A program made the position numbers and the translations under genes. Of a DNA stretch of 20,183 nt, positions 7,648-15,891 are shown one piece after another; the first letter of the stretch is position 1; each line of letters opens with the position of its first letter. Source of the stretch: Gracilaria caudata (taxonomy: Eukaryota; Rhodophyta; Florideophyceae; Gracilariales; Gracilariaceae); the NCBI GenBank assembly GCA_030374735.1, contig JASCIV010000437.1:1-20183 (forward strand), written 5' to 3'. The notes beneath the pieces are model-generated. The model searched no databases and had not been told where the DNA came from. It saw only the letters and a program-made list of their open reading frames with translations.

Positions 7648-8260
7648 AGAGCGAAATTTTCCTACAAGGGTATCGGTGCAGAGCTGATGCAATTTTGGCC
7701 GCATCAACACCAGCTGGGAAAATCCGAACGCACCTCAACCAGCTTTCCACTAAAACCATTCCCAGTTTTCAACTAGACTCATGCCGTCTTGCCCAAAACT
7801 CGCCACCTTGACTTGTTCATTTCTGATACCCGAGCACAAGCAGGAGAAGCCACTGTCTTCCAGACAGTATCCTGCAGTATCCCGAGACGAGCCGCCTTCG
7901 AATCGAGCTTCTTCTTGCCATGTTTCCCAAGCAGGTCCTACATCGATCGCCAGCACACGTTTGTCCAGACAAAAGCGTTTTCTATGTGTACGAGCCCCGT
8001 CGAGATGCTCTACTCGCTGCTTATCACTATCGACAACTTACGCAATGTCGGGCATCTCAGAACTTTGCACCTGCTCAGCAGGACTCTTCTGTAATACTCG
8101 CCGTGATCCGGCGTCGTCGATGACAAATCAATGAAGGAGGCCGTCTCCTACATCATTTACTCTTTCGACGGGGTCATTGACTGGCGCGGTCTGCGATCGC
8201 AACGTCGACTTTCAGCCGCTACCGTTCGCCGTTAATGAAATAATGCAAACGAGCGCCTGG

Positions 8261-8666
8261 ACATGACTGTCAACGAACGCGATAGAATGCTGCAAGCCGA
8301 CAGTACGGAATCTATATCCCTCAGCACTGTGGAATTCTTTTCTGAGCAAGGCTGCAGCGTACGCTGCATCTGGCCGATTTCCACCAGTTCTAACGGAAAG
8401 CAGAACATATCATCTATGGATGTTCTTCGGAATAAGCATGTCGGGCATTCGTTTAATATGGCTAAGAGATCGGTGTCCGCTGACACGAGTTGCCTGCTCC
8501 ATGAGAAAGCAGTGATGACAAAACACTGATTGATATGATCAAGACGTGGCCGTCGAAGTTTTTGGCCTTCTCTAGGAGAGAGGGTTATCTGTATGTAGTA
8601 TAGCGCCTCCTGCTGGTTCCCGATAAAGAGTACCACTCTAAAGAAGAAGTAGCTAAGGGATCGAAC
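8261..8666. other. Intergenic stretch downstream of the pol relic
   Basis: Plus-strand frame 8263-8529 (88 codons) and an opposing minus-strand frame show no family resemblance. This could be the eroded 3' part of the retroelement, where the DNQ and ADILTK regions would lie, but I could not place those motifs. Confidence 0.35.
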
Positions 8667-9155
8667 ATGAGAATGAGTATGGGAATGGGCAGGGGAGTAT
8701 CATCTTGTTCTGCGTTGGACGAAGCACTAACGTGCCACCGTCGATGGCTGGGCTGTTCGCGAAAAAGGGGATGCGTCTTGGAAACGCCAAGCACCAAGAC
8801 TCTTCTAAATCATTGCGAACGGAGGGACGAGTGTTTGATGCGCCTGTGGCGCACGTCAAAAGGGCACATGCTGCTGCTGCTGCTGCTGCTGCTGCCGCCG
8901 CCGCCGCCGCTTACGTTCTACCCTTCCAGTGACTGTACTCCAGTCAGTACATCTGTGCTGCGTGCAATTGAAGAGCTCAGCCTCATTGTTGCGCGCGACG
9001 GAGGAATTCAAGACATGGAAGCCGAGGGAGACTTGATGCTATTAGCATGTGTTAATGACTCTTCAAAAGGCTGTGATCCGATTGCAAATCAGTATCATGC
9101 TATGTACGAAGGTGAGGGATACCGTTGTACCTTCGTACATCTGAACTTGTGGTAA
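8667..9155 (+). CDS. Doubtful 162-residue hypothetical frame containing a Leu/Pro run
   Basis: An ATG-initiated frame with eight Leu and five Pro from a CTG/CCG repeat near the middle, giving a short hydrophobic block preceded by basic residues. The second half (SLIVARDGGIQDMEAEGDLM and beyond) has fairly protein-like composition; the first half (many Arg, Cys, Met) does not. Codon pattern and lack of a recognisable domain make chance plausible. A GAAG/GTGAGG sequence at 9107-9116 would fit a splice donor, so the second half could be an exon of something larger. Confidence 0.2.
   Translation: MRMSMGMGRGVSSCSALDEALTCHRRWLGCSRKRGCVLETPSTKTLLNHCERRDECLMRLWRTSKGHMLLLLLLLLPPPPPLTFYPSSDCTPVSTSVLRAIEELSLIVARDGGIQDMEAEGDLMLLACVNDSSKGCDPIANQYHAMYEGEGYRCTFVHLNLW
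8871..8909 (+). repeat. Trinucleotide repeat (CTG)8(CCG)5
   Basis: Eight uninterrupted CTG units (8871-8894) run directly into five CCG units (8895-8909). Such compound repeats are prone to length change. Confidence 0.95.
9102..9140. repeat. 12-bp perfect inverted repeat upstream of the permease gene
   Basis: Arms ATGTACGAAGGT (9102-9113) and ACCTTCGTACAT (9129-9140) flank a 15-nt loop. It ends 28 bp before an upstream in-frame ATG (9169) of the permease gene and about 430 bp before the chosen start. It could form a stable hairpin in a leader RNA or bind a dimeric regulator. No T-run follows, so it is not a bacterial-type terminator. Confidence 0.88.
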
Positions 9156-9570
9156 AGCGGCTATTCGAATGGCACACCTGACCATTCACAAAACTGCAGG
9201 CCCACGCCACACCGTTGAATTCCGCTGTCGGAGGCAACGGAAAAGCCACTCTTCGCCCTTTCGACTCTCGTTCCCCTTCACCCTGCCACGCCAGCGCCCG
9301 TTCGAACCTCTTGTTCCGTCGGACCGAGCAGCACAACAAGAGCATCACGGGACTTCTCCCCCGCCACCTTACCATCCATTCCACGTCACAGTAACTTACC
9401 TTTGCTTGATACCCAATTTTTCGGAGCTCCAAAATCTTCTCACCACCCAATGGCGTAGTCGTGTCACCAGTCTCGCGCAGTTGGCCGCGCCAGCGCCGTT
9501 CATCTTGCGGCTGCAACAGCGACGCGTTGTCAAGGATTCGGTTAATGTGTGTGGCATTCTTTCACCCGCC

Positions 9571-11211
9571 ATGACTCCATCCCGTGAAATAAGTGCGTCG
9601 CCCCCGGAAGTTCCGGTGCCACCTCTTTCCCCTCAGCTTCGGCCGCTGGACGAAGACTCGGACGCGGTACAGAGGGAGGACGAGCCCAACATGAAGGAAG
9701 CTGTTTATCGTGAGTGGCGCGTGCTACCCGTCGCGTGCCTAACTTCCATTGCGACCGTAATTGGATCCGGAATTCTCGCCCTCCCCGTCACCCTGTACCA
9801 TAGTGCTGTGCCCATCTTTCTTATTCTTTTCACCATAACCTTAATTGCTCAAATCGTTGTCATTTATGTCGTGATTGAATTGATTCAACGAGCGCGCGAG
9901 GACTCTGCCTACATCCATGAACCTCTTGACTTCGACGAACCCGAAGAACCGTCCTCAACAGTGGAAGGCGAACCTTCTTCTCCAAACTATGACAGCATAT
10001 CGCAAAACTCGAAGCCTGCTGACATTTCGCTCTTCACTCTTGCTCACCTATACTTAAGCTCGCGCTTCTTACGTTATGTATACTACTTTGCAACGATGCT
10101 TTGTTTCATTTCTATGTTGGTGTCATACGGACTGGCTGGTCCTCAAGCTGTCTGGCAACTCCTTACGGCTGGTCCGTCGCAATCTCATCCGCCACCGTTT
10201 GTGTTTGCATCTTACTGGGCTCTAGGCACTGTTGCTGTCATCTTCTTCGTTGACCAGCTCCTAGGAGTCTTTGGTTCCTTCACAGTTCTGAAGGGATCTC
10301 TGTTTGTCGGGGTCGTAATCATCGTCGCCGCTCTACCAGCCGGTGCTCGCGTAAGTCAGATGGGAGAGCTCTTGTCGGATTTTTCAGGTTGGGGACGATC
10401 TGCGACACCGTTTCTAATGGCATGTGTGGCCCTGGGTGGATTGGCCAACACTTTGCCAGTAACATATCGTCTGTTGCCACACCAGCCCACTCCTGGACAA
10501 GTTAATCGTTATCGCAGAGCCGTTTTGCTCGCCGCTGTGCTTTGCTATTTGCTTAACGTTGGATGGGTTCTTGCTGTTCTCCAGGTTGTGCCTCGGGAGG
10601 ATCCAACTGGAGGTCCAAGTTTGACAAATGCCTACCTCAAAGGCCAGATATCTACGGTTCCGCTTATTGACGCATTGCATCATGGAAATGCCGTAACAGG
10701 AGATGTGTTGAGAGCTATTGAGATTATCGTGGAGCTTTTCATTTTGGTTTCGACCGGAGTGAGTTTCTTTGTCATTGCGGCTGGAATGAAGAGTTTTGTA
10801 GATGGAGGAGTACATATTATGAACAAAGGAGTAGAGAGTGCTTGGAAGAAACGTGTAACGACTACAATTGCGTATGTTATCTCCTTTGGTTTTGTCCTAA
10901 CAATCATTCTTGCGAATCCCAATGGGCTTATAGCAGTCCTTACCCGCTTCTCATCCTTAGCTCTAAACCTTCAGGGTGGATTGATGCTGTTCATCATGTA
11001 TTTGACGGCAAGGACCATGAGGAAGGGTTTGACTAGTATTGAGGAAGGAAAGGGATCTGCGGAAGGCATCAGCAGCCGTTCCATCCCATCTGCTATGTCT
11101 CCTGCGTTCGGAACAACGTCCACAGTGTTCGGTATTATTTTCTTCTCCGCCGCTTGTCTTCTGGCTTCTGTGGGACCGTTTCTGGGAATAAGTTTGAGTG
11201 CCAGAGAATAA
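9571..11211 (+). CDS. Amino-acid permease, AAAP/APC-superfamily type
   Basis: The 546-residue protein has 11 hydrophobic segments, the usual number for the amino acid/auxin permease (AAAP) family. The first (from residue 51) contains IGSGILALP, matching the unwound TM1 motif GxGILALP that binds the substrate backbone in this fold. TM6 has an ALGGLANTLPVTY stretch. It probably moves amino acids across the plasma or vacuolar membrane; the substrate cannot be read from sequence. A Glu/Asp/Ser/Pro-rich loop of about 40 residues lies between TM2 and TM3 and could be regulatory. The chosen ATG has G at -3. The frame is open to ATG 9169, adding 134 residues of Arg/Pro/His-rich sequence that do not look like part of the family; I treat that part as leader, with some doubt. 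An AATAAA at 11324 may serve its 3' end. Confidence 0.85.
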   Translation: MTPSREISASPPEVPVPPLSPQLRPLDEDSDAVQREDEPNMKEAVYREWRVLPVACLTSIATVIGSGILALPVTLYHSAVPIFLILFTITLIAQIVVIYVVIELIQRAREDSAYIHEPLDFDEPEEPSSTVEGEPSSPNYDSISQNSKPADISLFTLAHLYLSSRFLRYVYYFATMLCFISMLVSYGLAGPQAVWQLLTAGPSQSHPPPFVFASYWALGTVAVIFFVDQLLGVFGSFTVLKGSLFVGVVIIVAALPAGARVSQMGELLSDFSGWGRSATPFLMACVALGGLANTLPVTYRLLPHQPTPGQVNRYRRAVLLAAVLCYLLNVGWVLAVLQVVPREDPTGGPSLTNAYLKGQISTVPLIDALHHGNAVTGDVLRAIEIIVELFILVSTGVSFFVIAAGMKSFVDGGVHIMNKGVESAWKKRVTTTIAYVISFGFVLTIILANPNGLIAVLTRFSSLALNLQGGLMLFIMYLTARTMRKGLTSIEEGKGSAEGISSRSIPSAMSPAFGTTSTVFGIIFFSAACLLASVGPFLGISLSARE

Positions 11212-11539
11212 CTGCTCGTTTTGGATGGTACTCTATCTAAACTCAAACCACAACATGCTTATAGATAATTTTCGCTCGCACAGTTACCCTTGAACCAGAA
11301 GAGCGCTGACAGAGTTGCATAACAATAAAACCGTGATTAGCAATCGTGAAACCAATTGAGTTGTTCCCGCGAAGCTAACGCTTTCATTCATGCAGCAGTG
11401 TGGAATGACGATCTACATCCATTATGCGCACGGCGTCCGCTGAACCTTTCGAAAACTCTTGCTGCGGGGCATTAGGGTAGAGAAACGCTGTTCGGACTCT
11501 TTCTACACAACGAACCACAGTTTCAGCCTTCTTCAAGAG
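11212..11539. other. Convergent 3' flanks of the permease and Era genes
   Basis: These 328 bp lie between the two stop codons. Apart from one AATAAA on the plus strand, I see no structure here. Confidence 0.6.
11324..11329 (+). promoter_or_regulatory. Possible polyadenylation signal of the permease gene
   Basis: A canonical AATAAA hexamer 113 bp after the permease stop codon, in AT-richer sequence. The other genes in the window mostly lack the hexamer, so use of this motif in the organism is not established. Confidence 0.35.
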
Positions 11540-12643
11540 TCACGCGTCGAAATCAAGTCCCCACTGTTCATATTGCGACTTATCTTCTTTCCATTGTTGG
11601 CGTATCTTCACAGTGAGCATTAGGTGAACAGTGACCCCAAGAATCTTCGATAGCTCCGCCCTTGACTTGATCCCAACATTCTTCACAACTGTACCATCTC
11701 TGCCTGTGACAATACGTTTCTGGCTGTTTCTCCTAACAAAAACATCTTGGGTTATTCTGATAGACCCATCAGGCCGTTCCTGATAGCTTGTTGTCTCAAC
11801 GGCAATTTCATATGGCAATTCATTACGCAAAGCAAAGAACAGTTTCTCTCTTGTTACTTCTGCCGCGAGAAGTCTGGCCGGCATGTCGGTAAAGTCGTCT
11901 TCCGGATATAGCCACGGGCCCTTCGGCATTCTTTCAATGACCCAGTCAAGAAGGTGTTCAACGCCTTGGCCATGCAACGCAGATATGGTCTTTATCGGGG
12001 CCTCCCCCAGGCCCACATTGTCCATATTCTCTCTCAGTATATTAACCACTTTTCGCCGAGCCTCTTTTGGCACAGCGTCTATCTTATTCGCTGCAACGCA
12101 GAAGTCATTCTTTCTGACTCTCGAAAGTAGTTGTTGCGTTTCTGGGTCAACACTTGAGCTGCGGTGAATCCGTAGAGCATCCAGGATGAGTATTGCCGCA
12201 TCAGCATCTCTGTAGGACGCCCAAGCAGATTTTACCATTGCCCTCGATAAACGAGTAGTTGGTGTAAATATACCGGGAGTGTCTAGGAACACCAACTGGG
12301 TTTTGTCAACGGCGGTTATCCCAGCAATCCTACATCGTGTGGTCTGTACTTTGGGAGATACGATTGCGAGCTTGCTACCTATCAACCGGTTTAGAAGCGT
12401 TGATTTTCCTGAGTTTGAGGGTCCGAAGAGGGCTGTAAATCCACACGCGGTATCGCTTTGTTTGGTGAATATATTGGTTCGCAAATTCGAAGGAGGAGGC
12501 GGTGCAGCAGAAGAAGAACATCTCACTCTGAGGTTACGAGCACTTCGACGCGTAGTGCTCCGAAAAGAGAATCTCTGACCTGTATAGGACCTGAGCGTGA
12601 AGGGGGCATGTGATACAAATAAGAAGATTGGCGCAGAATCCAT
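11540..12643 (-). CDS. ERA: Era-type GTPase, organelle-targeted
   Basis: The 367-residue protein has all Era landmarks: G1 GPSNSGKST (74-82), switch I KVQTTR with the G2 Thr (about 98-103), G3 DTPG (121-124), G4 NKID (186-189), G5 SAL (221-223), and a C-terminal KH domain with the GRDGTVVKNVG core (314-324). Era binds the 3' end of small-subunit rRNA and chaperones assembly of the 30S-type subunit. G1 has Ser-Asn-Ser where most Era proteins have Arg-Pro-Asn-Val. The first ~65 residues are Ser/Arg/Thr/Phe-rich and precede the GTPase fold, so the product is probably imported into the plastid or mitochondrion; bacterial Era is about 300 residues. The start is the first true ATG in the frame. The gene is divergent from MED17 and convergent with the permease. 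Confidence 0.92.
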   Translation of the reverse strand: MDSAPIFLFVSHAPFTLRSYTGQRFSFRSTTRRSARNLRVRCSSSAAPPPPSNLRTNIFTKQSDTACGFTALFGPSNSGKSTLLNRLIGSKLAIVSPKVQTTRCRIAGITAVDKTQLVFLDTPGIFTPTTRLSRAMVKSAWASYRDADAAILILDALRIHRSSSVDPETQQLLSRVRKNDFCVAANKIDAVPKEARRKVVNILRENMDNVGLGEAPIKTISALHGQGVEHLLDWVIERMPKGPWLYPEDDFTDMPARLLAAEVTREKLFFALRNELPYEIAVETTSYQERPDGSIRITQDVFVRRNSQKRIVTGRDGTVVKNVGIKSRAELSKILGVTVHLMLTVKIRQQWKEDKSQYEQWGLDFDA

Positions 12644-13484
12644 TCCCGAAAGGTCGAAGTAGAGCAAAAGAAGAACGAATAAATAACCGGATGCAGGAAA
12701 CTCTCTGTAGGCGGTACTCAGCAAGGTTTAACGGTTCTAGGCCAGCTCTCCTGTACTTCTGCAGCTCTGCGCTGTTTCAAACAGCGACTGAAGCATTCAG
12801 CATCATTTCTTTCTCACCTCAATGGTTTATCCAATTTCCATAACGAACTGTGAAAGGGAACCGCAGATTTTCTTGTTGAGGACAAGGTTCTTACTCTCCC
12901 AGAACTTCACAAGGACATCTTGCGAGGATAGAACAACAGCTCTTGATCTGAGGTTCTTCGCGCAGATCAAAGTACGGCCACGTTGCCAAATGGGTGATTG
13001 AAATTTACATCCGTCAGTTGAAATTGTTTCGGGCAAATTTGGTTTCCGGATGTGGATTTCACAGCCAGATGCAATGTGGAAGCGGAACTCGATGTCCAGC
13101 CGGCGGCAAATCCGCGACCAAGTCGAAACGCTGCACAGTTTTGCCGAGAGTATCGCGGGTAAGGTTAATCAACAGCCGCCGCCGTGAAGTTTCTGAAAAG
13201 TCCCTTTCGTTCGTAACGCGTCGACGATGTTCACATGGAAAGCAACTCGGAGAGCCGGATTTTAAAACGGAGCGGGATATTTTTCACCAAGGTTCAAAAA
13301 CGCGTTCTGAAGTACGAGGGCATTTCGTTTCTTGTAAATGAAGGCCTAGTCTTGCTGTTCTAGACCCAGAAGAAAGTGGATTTGAGTGTATCGAAGCGAG
13401 GGCGACCGTTTATTTTCCTCGAGAGAGAAGTCGATTTGCGAAGCCGCAAGTCACGCTGTCTGTGATCGGCAATCTCTCACAAGA
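12644..13484. other. Divergent upstream region of Era and MED17
   Basis: 841 bp between two start codons on opposite strands, so it should hold both promoters. No TATA box is obvious near either start. A 42-residue plus-strand frame at 13235-13363 (starting MESNSESRIL) may be an upstream ORF of the MED17 transcript. Nothing else stands out. Confidence 0.5.
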
Positions 13485-15440
13485 ATGGCCTCTGGCCCTA
13501 CGGAAACGAAGCGCCGAAAGTTTGCTCTTCAGGTTTCTCTTGAGGCTGACGCGGATGGGCGCACCCCAGTACATCAAGTGTTTGCGGACGGCAATTTCAT
13601 CCCAGCAGACAATTCACACTTTGAGCGAACGTCCGCTATAGCCTCGGCTTTCGTAGCGCGTGCGTTGGCAGCGCCACCACCCACCGCATCTTCAGCGGAA
13701 ACACGAGCAACCGATACCGATATATCCGCATCGTGGCCGTCGACCGTTGTAACCGAGGTGGAGGGGGCAATATATGAGTTGGGGCGAGCAATCAATGTTA
13801 TTGAGGCCTTGCGTGCAAGCACTCCACTTCTATCACTACATCGGACGGTACCGAGAACACGAGATGGTGCCGTTGCTCAACTTACATCCTCATTATCCAA
13901 GGACGGAGGCGCTTACCTTATAGCCAAGAAACGATCCCTTGACAAATGCATTGAGCTACTTGAAGAACGAAAGAAATCGCTTGGCAAGTGGATTACCGCC
14001 GATAATTCCTATGTACAGGCGTTTCTCATGTTGCGAAAGTACTGCAATGGCGTTAGGCGCGCCACAGATGGTACGCCTCTCATAGATGTTGGAGATGCTG
14101 CGTTCGCACCAGTACTGCGACCTCCACATGCGCCTGATAGTGACGCCGAGACGGGAACAACAGATGATCGGGCGAAACAGGGTTTGCGCATACAGTTTCC
14201 CACCCCCATATACCTTTCTTTTGGTGTTAACCGTATCGATGAAGAGTACCGTACTACTCCGGCCCCCGTGGTGCTTGAATCCGGTTCGAGTTCCGAACAA
14301 AATTCGATAAAAGCCATCATAAGAAGGATCAGACTTGCCCGTGTCGCATCCTTCCGTGAGAACACCTTCCGATATCTATCGAGAACCGTTGCTCAGAGTA
14401 CTCACGACTCGGAAATGACGGCTACTTCTGTTGGATTTGAGGCCGGACCTCACCATATGGTGCATGTTGAAAAGACACAACTGGCGGGTTCAGCACCGTC
14501 GATTGATTGGAATGCAGACTCACAGTTTCCAGAAGATATTTCTGACATGCAACGTTCATCTCTGTTGCATATAATGGCGCTGCACGCATGTGTGTACGAC
14601 ATAAAACCCAACTCAAAGGGCAGAATCCTCGAGCAACTAACGTCGGCGGCGACGGGACCAGCACTCTTGTCCGCCACTGAACGTGTCCTTGATGAAGCCG
14701 TACGCATGCTTAGAGTAAGACTTGAATGGACTCGAGGGATGCATCGTCCCGAAGAAGCCCGAGTTAGAGTGTATTCAACGGAGGCAGACGGAGACGGCCC
14801 CGAACGAACTTTGGCAACTATCGAGCCTATCTCAGGTCTGAACAACTGTGGCGATGCGCGGAACAATGGGAGCGTCAGAATCACACCAGCATTTGGTGTA
14901 ATCATTCCCGCTCCTGATGACCCTACTGCGAGGGGCCGCGCCCTCGCAGCACATACAAGCTCAAGTGCAGGTTCCGCACTCGGGCTTGATGACGTTCCTC
15001 GCTCCTACGTTTGTCCTGTTGGTGGAGAGATACTCTCCGTCCTCACGTTGCTTCTGTGCGTTCGCTTGCTTGATGCTCTGGAAACTGCTGCGAGAGCAAG
15101 CGTAGAAGAAATGCTTGATATTGACCGACAGTGTTTTACTGTCGTCGTTAGCTCACCCAGCACCGGGCGCGTTCTGAAGGCCAAAGCGTGGCCAACAGGG
15201 GAATGTGTTGGCAAAGAATTGCCTGGAACGACAGTTTGGTTGGATGGCCGCAAGGTAGATGGATTCCCCGAGGAGGGATGTGGTCGGGTCAGGGCATGGC
15301 GAAAGCTGTTGAAACGGATCGTCACCCCCGAAGCTGAGACTGGGCAGATCATGAGCGACAGCCACCCCTCAAATCTGAACACATCAGCTCAACCTAACGG
15401 AAATGGAGGACCACCGCTTCCGCAAGAAGGCCAAGCTTAA
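13485..15440 (+). CDS. MED17: Probable Mediator complex subunit 17
   Basis: A 651-residue protein starting MASGPTETKRRKF at an ATG in strong context (AGAATGG). I call MED17 from pattern, not a firm motif. A helical Lys/Glu/Arg stretch at about residues 148-189 (IAKKRSLDKCIELLEERKKS, then KWI, YVQAFLMLRKY) resembles the MED17 region where a coiled segment precedes the LR.xWRL block. A later segment (about residues 285-315, IKAIIRRIRLARVASFRENT) resembles the MED17 helices before the C-terminal domain. The order is consistent and the length suits the subunit. MED17 is a core head-module subunit that links activators to RNA polymerase II in the nucleus. The last ~50 residues are Ser/Asn/Pro-rich and probably disordered. 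It could instead be an unrelated helical nuclear protein. Confidence 0.5.
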   Translation: MASGPTETKRRKFALQVSLEADADGRTPVHQVFADGNFIPADNSHFERTSAIASAFVARALAAPPPTASSAETRATDTDISASWPSTVVTEVEGAIYELGRAINVIEALRASTPLLSLHRTVPRTRDGAVAQLTSSLSKDGGAYLIAKKRSLDKCIELLEERKKSLGKWITADNSYVQAFLMLRKYCNGVRRATDGTPLIDVGDAAFAPVLRPPHAPDSDAETGTTDDRAKQGLRIQFPTPIYLSFGVNRIDEEYRTTPAPVVLESGSSSEQNSIKAIIRRIRLARVASFRENTFRYLSRTVAQSTHDSEMTATSVGFEAGPHHMVHVEKTQLAGSAPSIDWNADSQFPEDISDMQRSSLLHIMALHACVYDIKPNSKGRILEQLTSAATGPALLSATERVLDEAVRMLRVRLEWTRGMHRPEEARVRVYSTEADGDGPERTLATIEPISGLNNCGDARNNGSVRITPAFGVIIPAPDDPTARGRALAAHTSSSAGSALGLDDVPRSYVCPVGGEILSVLTLLLCVRLLDALETAARASVEEMLDIDRQCFTVVVSSPSTGRVLKAKAWPTGECVGKELPGTTVWLDGRKVDGFPEEGCGRVRAWRKLLKRIVTPEAETGQIMSDSHPSNLNTSAQPNGNGGPPLPQEGQA

Positions 15441-15891
15441 CTGCATAGCGAGGGGAACGCTAGCATTCATATTGGTCTGTCGTTTCGGAGATGGGCCAGG
15501 GCCTGTCATGTGCTGTGTATATAAAGAATTAAAGACTCACTTTCATTTCAAACGAATGCCCCGGAGAAAAGACATTCTCAGTTGAAGCGCCATTTAGTAG
15601 AAAGCCTTATAACCCCTCACGACTTCCCCGAGTTGAGCTTCCCAAAAACAACCTCAATTTCGGATATAAAGGATTTTGCCTTGAGGTCATGATGCGAGCT
15701 TACGAAGCGAGAAGGGAAGATACATATCTTCTTGCTCTTGTGATTCGCTAGTTGCGATCTCAAGCGCATCCTGAATCAGGATTCCGGATGCCTCGCTAGT
15801 AAAGCGATACAGAGATTCTGTCCAGACAATTACACACCAACAGTGCTCTAAAACTTCATTCACATCTTGTTTTCTTGGAGCTATTTGAGAT
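15441..15891. other. Intergenic region between MED17 and the FGGY kinase
   Basis: 451 bp with two TATA-like elements: TATATAAAG at 15518-15526 and TATAAAG at 15665-15671. An ATTAAA at 15528-15533 could be the polyadenylation signal of MED17, 87 bp after its stop. I see no gene here. Confidence 0.5.
15665..15671 (+). promoter_or_regulatory. TATA-like element upstream of the FGGY kinase
   Basis: TATAAAG 221 bp before the kinase ATG. The distance implies a fairly long 5' leader, so the assignment is tentative; TATATAAAG at 15518 is a second candidate. Confidence 0.25.

Larger units (their letters stand above)
7540..8260 (+). pseudogene. Decayed Ty1/copia-type pol fragment (reverse transcriptase end to RNase H)
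   Basis: One plus-strand frame (codons in phase with 7501) shows, in copia order, pieces like the family despite stops at 7600, 8092 and 8104. They are: YV then a stop then HIYNT at 7594-7617 where YVDD would sit; KFSYKGIGAELMQF at 7654-7695 (family: F.MKDLGEL..FLG); SYIDR at 7936-7950 and a TSPVE at 7990-8004 (family: YI..LL..F...TP); LYSLLITIDNL at 8008-8040 (family: LLYL..TRPD); and SYIIYSFDGVIDWR at 8146-8187 (family: SGYIF...ISWRS). A shifted frame gives AVNEIMQTSAW at 8228-8260 (family: YMA..EA..E.LW). Spacing is distorted, implying indels. I saw no LTRs, integrase or gag. The match is by eye only. Confidence 0.42.

Noticed and set aside
7113..7840. Shared 11-mer CCGAGCACAAG at 7113 and 7830 as a possible LTR or element end
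   Set aside because: An 11-base match within a few kilobases is expected by chance and the flanks do not align.
9296..9312. tRNA B-box-like GTTCGAACC
   Set aside because: No A box at the right distance and no cloverleaf could be drawn around it; similar TTCGAATC at 7888 also failed.
9169..9570. 134-residue extension of the permease from the ATG at 9169
   Set aside because: The sequence is Pro/His/Arg-rich, not typical of the family, and the ATG at 9571 has a good context and suits the first membrane segment. It is kept as an alternative.
12644..12724. Earlier in-frame start of Era at 12724, and similar non-ATG starts at 50, 3521 and 13386
   Set aside because: These begin with TTG or GTG, which are not normal eukaryotic starts; true ATGs lie downstream, or, for the bZIP gene, the frame runs off the window edge.
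15805..15820. GATACAGAGA resembling U6 snRNA
   Set aside because: Only the short motif matches; the following bases do not continue the U6 sequence.
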